A stretch of DNA of 64,000 nt from Globisporangium splendens (taxonomy: Eukaryota; Oomycota; Peronosporomycetes; Pythiales; Pythiaceae), in the NCBI GenBank assembly GCA_006386115.1, contig VFIW01000092.1, positions 186,001 through 250,000 on the forward strand. Reading direction: 5' to 3'. Position 1 is the stretch's first letter. Every line of letters begins with the position of its first letter. The notes beneath the pieces are model-generated. The model saw nothing but the letters and a program-made list of their open reading frames with translations, did no database searches and was not told the DNA's origin. Of this stretch, positions 31,659-41,630 are shown one piece after another. Made by a program: the position numbers and the translations under genes.

Positions 31659-32880
31659 GTGCAGCAGCAACCTTACCCAAGCTACTCCTCGATGAGACCA
31701 GTAAATCGCACGGTCCGACAAGCGAAGACCGTCGAATGGCCGAAGCGGCCAGGTGGCGTCTGGAAAAATGGATGGTACGAAGATACTACGGGGATGAAAT
31801 GGTACTCCAATGTCGTCAGCAGCAGCGACAACCAGATGCATCTTGACGTCGTCCAGCGACAGTTCAATATGCGCACTGGCGAGGAAGTGCCCGCGTCGAA
31901 GCAAGTGAGCTCGGATGTGGCATCGACCGAGCATTGGGGACCGAAGCTCAGCTACTCTGGTATCCCAATATCGATGACGTCCGTCGCCATCGCGAATGGG
32001 AAACGGTACGGGTTGTTTTTGTACGCGGGCACCTCACTGCTCAAGATTGAGAATTTGTACGACTGGGAGACGTTGCTCTCGAATGCATACACCAGTCGGA
32101 TCCTTCTCCACTGGTTCTCAATGATGGCTGCGCTGTACCGAGGGTACCTCGTGGGTGGTGCGTGGTCGAGCACTGGTATCGGATGCCTCGCAAACTTCTC
32201 CAGTTTCAAGTACCTCCCCGTGATGCTCCTACCGCGACTGAAGATGATTTCGCTCGCATTCTGCGCGACAGGATGCCAATTCGAAGGCCAGCAACGATCT
32301 CTCTCGGACGCCTGGTTTGTCATCTACCCAGCGATCGTCGAGCTGATGCTGCTCTACTGCAGTCTGCTCAATCTCCTCGCCAAGTTGCTGTCCCGAAGAG
32401 TCAGCGACGTACACTTTGGTCCATCCGTGCCGTTTCTATGCCTACTGCATTGGTTGCGACTCCCAATTGCTATGTCCGGGTGGTTTGAGTTTGACGGCCG
32501 CATCACAGCGCTCATTCCCAGCGATGAGGTTGACAAGCTGAAGCTCCTGGATTTCTTCACGACCAAGCTTGCACTGCGCGCCAACGGCAACATCAAGAGC
32601 TTGTTTTTCATCAAGATCGCTGCGCTGGCTGTGAATTTGCTGCCGCTCATCTGGAGTTTGGCTACACAGCAGCCAGGAGCTAACAAACACAACGAGTCGC
32701 GTGGAAAACGCATTAGCGATCCACATTGCTCGAGCTGGTGGGTTGGGCAGATCTTTGGCGCCTCGGCAAAGCCGGTCATCGGTGCAAGTCGAGACCCCAG
32801 ACCAGTGTCCGTCACGAGCCCCGAGTAGCTACGAAGTTGTACGCCTTGGGTACATTGTGTACGGCAGTCGGAAAGGCAGA
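31659..32880 (+). pseudogene. Oomycete-type multi-pass membrane protein with a 3' frame break
   Basis: A 390-codon frame encodes a protein of a type I associate with large oomycete-specific membrane-protein families: a soluble N-part (TGEEVPASKQV; HWGPKLSYSGIPIS), then several hydrophobic segments around RILLHWFSMMAALYRGY, FKYLPVMLLPRLKM and ELMLLYCSLLNLLAKLL. Near 32690 the similarity moves to another phase, where VENALAIHIARAGGLGRS and YEVVRLGYIVYG continue the protein for about 60 codons. The break sits at the outer edge of the large inverted repeat, whose right arm carries a second copy of this 3' end (49301-49492, minus). A first exon is probably missing from the model because the frame lacks an ATG start and begins at a splice acceptor. 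Function unknown. Confidence 0.6.
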
Positions 32881-33067
32881 CTACCTTTCCCTCATGTTCG
32901 CTTTGCTTTTTATTCCAATGTCTCCGTGAGCCAATCCACAAGTATGACTCATTCCCGTTTTGCAAAACCAGTGAGGGCGACCCGAGTCAATTGACACAAA
33001 CGTGATGTCAGATCTTGTGTGTTGGTCCCTGGGCGATTACTCCGAGTACGCTTTTGATCGTGCCCAG

Positions 33068-33177
33068 GAGGTGCTGGATATCTCAGAGGGGGAGAAAATG
33101 GATCGCACAAACTCGCTTGATCACGGACAAAAGGTTGGTCTCTGAACGCATTCACGACGACTTGAGGTGAGTTGGCC
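33068..33177 (+). pseudogene. Displaced copy of ATPase exon 5 (left arm)
   Basis: About 110 bp match exon 5 of the ABC-class ATPase gene (31030-31140): GAGGTGCTGGAT, then ATCGCACAAACTCGCTTGA, and the exon end with its donor TTGAGGTGAGTTGG. The middle is shortened and substituted, so it is no longer coding. It lies about 2 kb downstream of the source gene. Confidence 0.8.
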
Positions 33178-33314
33178 AGCGAACTGTGTGCGCGCATTTG
33201 CTGGTTCCTTTGCCCACTTCGGTTTCCACTCGATAATATCGACCAGAAAACTGCAAGTGCTTTGGAATGAAAAATAAAAGAGGGGATGCCACAAACAGTC
33301 CCATTTTGTCAGTA

Positions 33315-33719
33315 TTATTTGCTACATGACGAAAGGTCCAAGTAAGCCCCTGTGATTACGATACATCCTGATGCGAATGTCGTTTGCAAAACATTGTATT
33401 CCTTTGCAGAATACTGTTCAAAAAACACTGCAATTTGCAAATTGACTTTGCATTCCAATACTGACAAAACTCTCTTAATTAGTATTCTCACAAGTGCAGC
33501 TGCACTATTTCTTACAACTGCTTGCTTACAGTAAAAACTTCCTAAAAAGGTAGAGAGTACAGCAGAACCTTTCCAACCAATTTTGAGTTGTGCAGGAATA
33601 GCTTCTAGACTGTAAATCGCATTATACAGGCATTCTAACTTATTGTAACGCAGTACAGTCAACTGCCTCAAATTTTTACCAGTATTACTGGTTGCACTCC
33701 AATGCTGTTGATAATACAA
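33315..33719 (-). other. AT-rich block with an uncharacterised 134-codon ORF (left arm)
   Basis: This block is clearly more AT-rich than its surroundings and holds short perfect palindromes (AGTGCAGCTGCACT near 33494-33507; ACCAGTATTACTGGT near 33679-33693). The minus-strand ORF is identical in the mirror copy (48462-48866) but resembles nothing I know. A small non-autonomous transposon is one possibility. Confidence 0.3.
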
Positions 33720-33799
33720 GTCGAGTCGTCAATGCTGGAAGCAACAAGTCAGTTTTTCTTTTCAACGCAGCAACAGAATGCTTTCTCGCGTACTCTGAT

Positions 33800-36700
33800 T
33801 GGTCTTCTCCCTATAAACTGTATGGCGAAATGCCAAAGCATGCCCTGTTTCTTTCGAAAGCTGGCATGTTTTCTGTCGTGTGGCACGCAAATTTTGAATA
33901 TCTGTGCAATACATTCTGCTCGTTTTGCTGGGAAAGCCTGGGTGATCCAAGGGAAAGGAAATGACATGGGGCTGGCTTGCAGTGGAGCAACAAAGGTGTC
34001 ATAGCTGAATGTCTTACAAGAGCGAGAAAAAGAGTGGGGACAGCCGTTGACCACAAGCTCACGCAGTGGAAAGCCGCCTGCAACGATCTTTGCGATTGAA
34101 ACCTGCGCCAATTGCAGTTCTCCATACGTTCACCCATGTCTCTGCGTACCTTCATATGGAGTTCCCAGGCACCACCAAGACGGGCGTAAATGCACTTGGC
34201 TGCTTGGACATGTTGCATAAAAAAATGACGCAGTCGACTGAAATTTTGGCAGAACTGCACCCACTGTCACTACTGACTCACCCAAGGGAATTACTGCACA
34301 AACTCTCAAGAATTATAACACCTCTTCTCATCAGCTCCCAAGTAGATCTGCTCCTCCTCCTATTCACACTCTTCCTCCTTACGAGGCGCGTCAACGAGGG
34401 TGAATACATCATCGTCATTCGCATGACCTGACCGAAAAAGATCGGATCGAGCGATGGGAAGAAAGAGTCTCCCTTCCTCCTCCTTCAAGCCTCCCAAGCA
34501 GCGAAATTGAGACAACATACAGTACAACCAACACTTTCTAATCTATTATGATCCTTGACTACAGCAGTCACTGAGCAAATTAATACTTGTGACTTGGAAG
34601 CTGTGAGAATCCTACGGATGCCAGCCCTGCTGGATTCTCCGTCTCAACTTTACGTGGACGGCCTGGGAATCAACCAGGCTGAAATGCCATGATTTTTTCT
34701 TCCCCACTGGGCATCAGCTCCACTACAATGCGGGACGTTTGGATCTGGTTGAGCGGTCGCCACGCCTGATACGCCGCACTGCATGTATCCTATGATGGAC
34801 GGTGTCACCGCGACAGGCGCATGCACAATCTACAGCCACAACGATGACGTTCTCTATGTGCAGGCTGCACTGTCGCCGTCGACACCGTCGCGACGCCACA
34901 TTCCCGGGTACTGTACTGCCAGCGAAGTGTATGTATGTGTGTGTGTGTGGCTGCGGTGCAAATCTCTTTGCAGATCCTGTCCGTTGATTTGGACTTTGGT
35001 TTCCATGAGCAACTGAAGGCAGAAAAACAGTCAGGAGACCAGACTGTGGACGTTTAAATGACGAAATGGGGGATCTTGGACCCGTGAAAATCTTGACGAA
35101 GTGCCACACACGCTCTGTTTCTTTCGGTGCATGGACGCTCTCTTCTGTAATTTTTTCAAATCGGCATCGAGGACATGGATGTCGTGAAGCCTACCACTGT
35201 GCACTGTGACGAAGTGCCTCATGCGTCCTGTTTCTTTCGATGCCTGGTACGTTGTATCTCTGATACTCAAATATTTGGTGAGTGTCATCGCCGGGTGAAT
35301 GGAGCACGTGAAGACCGGCCTGTGACGAAATACACAAATGTGATACCGATAAGGTTTCGTTTGTCGGCACGCTTTCTCTGCACCATTTCCTCTTTTTTGT
35401 TGGGAAGGTGAAGATTTAGCCGAGCCAAAGAAAGCGGTACGCTGCGGCAGCCGGCAATGCGGTAACAAAAAGTCACCAAAGCCAGATGTTAAAAAATACG
35501 TGAAGACAGTCGTGGATCCAGTCGCTCACAAGCACTGGAAGCTGCTTGCAACGAGTTTTCCGATGAACCCATACGCCCTCTCTGCGTTCATACATGGCTC
35601 AACGCGGCTACACTGCAGAAGCGAACACTGAAGAGTGCCATTGAATAGGGTGAAAGAAGTTGCTCTGACTGCAAATGGTGAGCTCTGCCATGTTGCGAAT
35701 AAAATGATCCAAATGAAGTCGGAGTGGGATCCATCCTGACTCACAACAAGTACTCTTCCTGTTCTCTAATATTATAATCTATATGCGAGCAGAAATAGCA
35801 CGCTTGACCTGTTTATGCGCGCGTTGTAACGATCTCCTCCTCCATCGCACTCTTTCTTCTCACAACAAACATGACCAGGACAGAAGCATCCTTGTTCTGC
35901 TGAGATGAGATCAAACAGAGCTTGTGCGCGTGCAGTGCAAGCGCTCTTCAGCGTGTTGAGCGTGTGAAGAATGCCGTTGAAAGCGAGCGCTTGAAGCGCA
36001 TCTGAACCAAACCCTGTCGATTTGCTTGCAAAGTTCTCATGGAGAATCCAGCGAATGTAACAGCTTCACTCTTCGGCAGTTGCTCGCCTTTGGCACGACA
36101 GCGGATATGCAACAGATCGGATCCGGGATGGGAAGCCGCCCTTCGCACTCGCCACGCTCCTTCCAAGCACCGAAAAAACTTGCACTGCCTCCTAAGTCAA
36201 TGGTGACCATTAGTCCTGCCGTAATGCCTGTGCAATTTGATATCAGTGGCCATGTGGCGCAGTGTTGACCGTCCGAGTGCCACTGCGTTCTCGTTTGGAC
36301 CTCCAGTCCGTCGCATTCCCCCAGCGCGGCTGGCAGCCATGGCTGGCGTTGTTGATAAATCAGTCGGAAATCGTGCTTTCGCGTTCCCGTCGAGGCATCG
36401 ACGCCAAGCACATTTCGCCCAGGTTTACAAAACCAACGTGGCTTTCGCAGTAACCTTTGGGGTTCAAGGAATCTTCTGGTCTTCTAGTCGAGGTGTCGCC
36501 ACACTGATACGCCCGACGGTGATGCATGGCGTCACTGCGATGGGCCATGCGGAGGACTCTACGGCCACCCAGATGACAGCTCTCTGCGAATGAAGTGACT
36601 TGCGCTTTTCCCCTCTTTACAGACACGAAGTCAAGTGTGTGAGTGCGTGGCTGCTGGTCGAGTGCACCTCTTCACTTTGGTTTCACGAGGGACAAGAAAC

Positions 36701-37145
36701 CGTACGGTCCATCGGAGGACATGACGAAACAGGGGGTCATCGAGTCCATAAATAAAGCAAATGGAAAGAACGCCATGACGAAATGCCGACATGCGTCCTG
36801 TTTCTTTTCGCTACTAGGCACGTTTTCTGCAGAGAACGCAGGATTTTTGTGTCTCGGACCTCGCGGTTTCTGCACCCGACTCCTCTGTTCTGCAGACAGG
36901 ATCAAGAATTGCATAGCGAGCCGATTCTAAATGAGGGGGAAGAGCGCTATGCTGGCTTCTGCTGGGATGTGGCAGAAAAAGTACCAAAGCCCACTTGAGT
37001 CCCGCCCAATATGATAGCACTTGAGTCCCGCCTAAGATGATAGTGCGCGCACAAAGCTCACGCGGTGGCGGTCCGCCTGCAACGAGTTTGCCTGTTAGAA
37101 GCTACACCACTTGCCGTCTGTGCAGCCGCGTATCTTTGCGTGGCT
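33800..37145 (+). repeat. Three degenerate rounds of an A-C-B repeat unit within the left arm
   Basis: Three short motifs recur in order. A, a CCTGTTTCTTTCG block after GACGAARTGCC, near 33850, 35115, 35225 and 36800. C, CTCACGCRGTGG...CCGCCTGCAACGA, near 34060, 35525 and 37055. B, GTCGCCACnCTGATACGCC followed by GTCACYGCGA, near 34755 and 36490. The spacing suggests a tandem unit of about 1.5-1.7 kb that has diverged strongly. The right arm carries the mirror image. Confidence 0.55.
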
Positions 37146-37958
37146 CAAAATGGGGTGGTGCATCCAAGCGCCACTAAATATTGGCAGTTGGGTGCTGGCA
37201 GATGGCAAGCTGCAATGCTGTGAATAGTGTCGGTATCCGTTTGAAGTTTCGGTTGGTCTCTATCACACGTGTATCCGATCCTCTCGTCTGCCTCAACCAT
37301 AAAGAAGTTCGTGAGGTGTGTGCGTGTGGTTCCTCTGGCCATCCGCATCTGATCTAACGGATCGCTTGAGTTCAGCGCGGCACTGGCCAGAGAGACACTC
37401 GATGATAGAATCCGTCCACACGCGCACGCCAAGGACTCAACATGACACGCTTCGCTTTCCGCACAGTGGCACCTCCTCTTGATGCATTAAAATGGAGTGA
37501 AGAAGATGGAAAGTCGAACCTCTTGTCTGTCCATCCTCCGCTGTGTGGCCTTGAGACTTTCGTGGATGTTGATGGTTAATGGAGAGCGCCATTTACACTA
37601 CGCTGCGAGTGCGGAGCATGCCACATGGGTGTTCGGATCAAAGAGGAAGCAAACAATGCTTCGGACGTTCATTCATGAAATGAAGGGCATCGACAATGAG
37701 CCCTCACGTCTATTGAACTTTACTACCAACAAACTATTCTCTACTATTACGATTCCAGTTCACTACTTTCACACCAAAGGATAAATAAATACTTGGTCTG
37801 CTTCTGCGACGTTCTCTCTTCGAATGGCGCGCGCAATAAAATAATCACGATACACGGGCGTGCTGCTCTTGAATGGATAGATGCTTCATGCCACCGCACT
37901 CGGGTCTTCACGGCACTTCGACACACACTCACACACTCGACACACATCATTCTCTTTT

Positions 37959-38411
37959 TCAAAAGAGCACAATCTTCTTTCGATTGACAAGGTGGTACGA
38001 ATCGCGGAGCTTGCGCAAGTCGTCTAATCGATTCATCTCGAGACTCTGCATCATGTGCTGCGCCAGGTGATCAAATTTGGAGACCGCGCGCGCATCCAGC
38101 GTCGCGCGCACATCGCTACAGATCGCGGTGATATCGCTCATCTGGAGACCGTCTTCTTCCGCGAGGATCTTGGCGCGCTCCATCGGACACAGCCACATGT
38201 CTTGACGCGTTCGCTTCACCGCATCCTTCTCGCTGTCGTCCTGCGCGTTGTCGCCTACGAGGTCAATCACGCTGTAGCTGATCGGGAGTCCCTTCAATCC
38301 GATTGGAGGACCGGCGCTGCCGGGAACGCTGCACGCGCTGTAGCCGACGCTGAACTCCAACACGCTCACGGTGCCCCATCGCACGTGCTTCTTCGCTATG
38401 CTGTCTTCCAT
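37959..38411 (-). CDS. Conserved stramenopile protein of unknown function
   Basis: The start is set at ATG 38411 (MEDSIAKKHVRWGTVSVLEF); the open frame extends upstream but is low-complexity and basic. The product is about 150 residues. The opening VRWGTVSVLEFSV..., a GPPIGL segment, and a second half with CPMERAKILAEEDGLQMSDI resemble small proteins common in oomycetes and diatoms that begin with a V.F.TV.V.EF motif and end with an R..ILL..G....EI helix. No function is known to me. The gene lies in the spacer of the large inverted repeat, transcribed away from the SNARE gene. Confidence 0.65.
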   Translation of the reverse strand: MEDSIAKKHVRWGTVSVLEFSVGYSACSVPGSAGPPIGLKGLPISYSVIDLVGDNAQDDSEKDAVKRTRQDMWLCPMERAKILAEEDGLQMSDITAICSDVRATLDARAVSKFDHLAQHMMQSLEMNRLDDLRKLRDSYHLVNRKKIVLF

Positions 38412-39524
38412 CCTGTTACGATTTGTCTGTGTGTCTTGGGGAGGATCGAACACTGGCGCTTCTCGCTTTCTCTCTTTCTTTCTGCTTGTCGCGGACAAAG
38501 GGCGGAAAGCGCTTCTGTGCCTTGTCTGCTGCGTTAGACTGACAGCCGGACGCACGTCGCACACGCGCTCTCACTCGTCACTCAGGCGTCAATTCCAGAA
38601 CTGAGAGCCTCTCCCTGCGCTGTTGTTGCGCGCTTTTGAGAGCGGATGGGGCAGTAGAGGAGAGCAAAGTTAAACCAGAGTATACAGCAATCTAATCGTA
38701 TCCGCGGGAAGAAGGCGCAACCGACGCAACTGTGCGGTTGCTGGCGACCGAGTTGCATCAGCTGCCCCATCTCCCAGCTAGAAGTGCTACTGTTCAGAAC
38801 AGCAGGCAGCAAGTGCACGCGACAAGAACATCGTTAGATCAGTGCCTCAGAAACGGCAGGAAGCCCAATCGACAAGTCGATGTACTGGTTTTAGTAGAAG
38901 TAAAGCTTAGCATTCACACGACTTCGGTGAGGAGGGCTATGCGGGTCACAGAGGCGTGCGCAGCAACTGTTGATGCGTGTGTGTGGTCCCACTGTGCACA
39001 GCGTGGCAGCCACGTGTGTGCCCACAGTACACTGTTGCGACGCGCGCGTGTTGGCACAACGCAACTGCATCCAGAGCAAAGGATTTTCTAATTTCATATA
39101 CCTTTGAAAAACGGGTGTTGTGTCAATTGAGTGCCGTGGATCATGGCAACGTTCTTTTCGAGAAACCTGTTTCAAATACGTACTCGGCACTGATTGAGAG
39201 ATCAGTCGCTTCTGCGCGATTGTGGCGAACAGTCTTGCTTCGTCACCGTTTGACGAATGTTGTGGCACTAGACATCTCTTTCGTTTCAGAGCACACGTTC
39301 TGTCTTTGCGCACTTTGAGTCTTTTCGACCACCATCTGGGAGCATTCCGTCACCAGAGAGAGGTGGTGGCAGCAGCCAATTGGAATTCCTAGTGCAGTCC
39401 CAGCACAAACGCTAGTTTCCGCCCCAATCACGCGGAAGAAGCCAACCGAAGCGCTCACTCACTCACTCGCTCGCCATCCATCCGGACGCCGTCGCCACCG
39501 TGACTTCAAGAGCAGAAGGGGCGC
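38412..39524. other. Intergenic, probable divergent promoter region
   Basis: 1.1 kb between the divergent starts of the small stramenopile gene and the SNARE gene. It contains a CTCA-type microsatellite near 39455-39472. No open frame was convincing. Confidence 0.4.
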
Positions 39525-41308
39525 ATGGGGGACTTCGCTGCTGCTGCTGCGAATACTATTGCGCAGCGCGGCAGACATGACGCTGCCGCGCGCACGAAAG
39601 AGACGCAGTCGCTGCGCGCCGTGGCCGAGTCGCTGCAGATCGCGCGCGAGACCGCGCACACGCTGAGCATGCAGTCTGGTGAGTGAGTTTATGTGTGTAT
39701 ATCTATGCGGCTGCGTGAGCGTATTTGCATGTATGCGACTGCATGCATGTGCATGGATGAGCATTGGTTGGAATAATTGCAAGCGGCTATGCACTTGTGC
39801 TGGTTGTGATGAATGTGCATGCATCTTGCTTGTATATGCATGTACTTGTTGCATTTGCTTCGTCTGCCATGCTCTTACGGCCGGATGGATTCTATTACGT
39901 CGAGCACCACTTTGTTGATGCTAGGCTGCATTCGTTGGGTTTATGTCGCTTGCCTTGTCGTTGCACGTGAAGTTCCAAATGGCGATTGGTTGAAGGAAGA
40001 TAGAGGATGCGTCCGTTGGACACCATGTACTCACATGTGTGTGTGCGTGTGTGTTGTACATGACAGAACAACTGGATCGCAACGAGCGAGCCGTTGAAGA
40101 CACGCAGTATGCTGTCGATCTCTCCAAGCGCGTGCTCAGGTACGACAGGCATGCTTCAATTAAAGGAGAAGCTCTTTCTCTCTAACCATGTGGCGCATGC
40201 TGTGATGCTGTTGCATGTGGGGGAAATAGAGGCATGACGTGGTCGGGATGGCTCTACAACGCCATGTCTTCCGTGCCGCAGCAGGTGGCGGATCGCTACA
40301 AGCCACCGAATACGGACGAGGTACAAATGCGCATATTTTTGGCTGTTGCTTTACCAATTGCTGATGGAAAGCATCTGTGTGTTATGCTTGCTATAGATTG
40401 CGATGGGGTTCATTTGTCCCGAGTGCAAAGTGCAGTTCAACTCTCCCGAGCAGCTTGGCACCCATTACACGAATGCTCATGACCCGTCAGCAACCTCACA
40501 AGACGGTCGACGAGGAAATTCCCAGACGTTCGATCAGCGGCAGCGCGAGCCAAGCAGTGCCTACCAACAGCAGCAGCAGCAACGAGAAGACCCGCATGAA
40601 GATTTTCTGCGCGCATTGGAGCCTCAACTCGCAGAGCTGAAGGAGATGTCGCTGGCATTGGGCAACGCTCTAGATTCGCAGAACACGCAACTCGAGCGAC
40701 TCGATCAGAAGATCGACACGGCGCATGATGGGATGAAAAAAGTATCGATCCAAGCCAAGAAGCTCGCTGGCGCCAAACTGGCAGTCAACTATCGCTTCCG
40801 GTGCGCATTCCAGGAAATCGAATCGAGAAAATTTCTTCGTGACGTCGACGGCGAAGCCTTGCTCAGGTAAGTAATGGGAAGTTGTGTGTTTGGTGTTGAC
40901 ATTTGTCTCGCTAATGCTGTGCCTTTGGCTTGTTCATTCGTCAGTGCCGATATTGTGAGCGATGGATGCACGTTCCGAGCGTACACATTAGGAGATGACA
41001 CGGAGATCTGGGGGTTCCAAAGCGAAAAGTCAAGTTTGTTCTTTGGCGTGAATCGGTACGGGAATCTCAAAGTGAAAGGTGTGGATTTCAAATCCTATGA
41101 GCAGTTCGCAATCGATCACACGAAGGCGACGACGGCGATCCTGTGTATCTCGAGTTTTTTCGGTCTCGGCGGCTGGATTGTTCGGCGTGACAGCGACAAC
41201 AAGCTAAACATCATACGAGGGACGCCAGAAAACAAACTCCAAGCAGCACAATTCCGAATTGTGCATTTGGACGAGATTGCGAACAACGTCACCACCACCG
41301 CGACATGA
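39525..41308 (+). CDS. Qbc-SNARE (SNAP-25-like) with an inserted C2H2 zinc finger
   Basis: Five exons: 39525-39678, 40067-40139, 40230-40320, 40397-40866 and 40945-41308; phases agree and the product is about 383 residues. Exons 1-2 encode a Qb SNARE helix (SLQIARETAHTLS to RNERAVEDTQYAVDLSKRVLRG) followed by MTWSGWLYN, typical after SNAP-type helices. Exon 4 begins with a classical zinc finger CPECKVQFNSPEQLGTHYTNAH, then a Gln-rich spacer and a Qc helix (LKEMSLALGNALDSQNTQL to IDTAHDGMKKVS). Exon 5 adds about 120 residues of a beta-rich domain I cannot name. SNAP-25/29-type proteins have two SNARE helices and no transmembrane segment; they drive fusion together with a Qa and an R SNARE. The zinc finger between the helices is the unusual part. 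Confidence 0.85.
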
Positions 41309-41630
41309 TTGGCATGAAATATGCCGAGGAGGCTGTTTGCTGCTCAGCAATTCGACAGAAGCTTGATCATGTGAAGAGCAATTTGGCGGGAACTTTCAAT
41401 GATGGGCTGCGAAGATGGTAGTATCGTATCATGGGTAAATAGCTCCCACATGACATGAACACCAGCACCGTAGCACCCTCCAGCAGATTTGATTTTGACG
41501 AAATCGTTGTACAATATAGACGATATATTTACTCACTCGTGGACTTTTATTTCTTCAGATCGGTTGCACCTGACTGGCGGCATTAGACATTTGTGCATCT
41601 TTTGGAGAAAAATGCGTCCTCACGCAGAAG

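Larger units (their letters stand above)
32689..37545 (+). repeat. Left arm of a 4,857-bp inverted repeat
   Basis: Every position p pairs with 82181-p in the right arm (44636-49492). I checked this at many points along the arm, and the constant sum shows no net indel. Substitutions noticed: 32895/49286, 35177/47004 and 37332/44849 (approximate positions). Inside are the 3' end of the membrane-protein gene, a displaced ATPase exon copy, an AT-rich block and degenerate tandem repeats. No gene with intact structure was recognised. Confidence 0.95.

Noticed and set aside
38590..38818. A minus-strand ORF of 78 codons upstream of the SNARE gene
   Set aside because: No similarity or splice context; lies in the presumed divergent promoter region.
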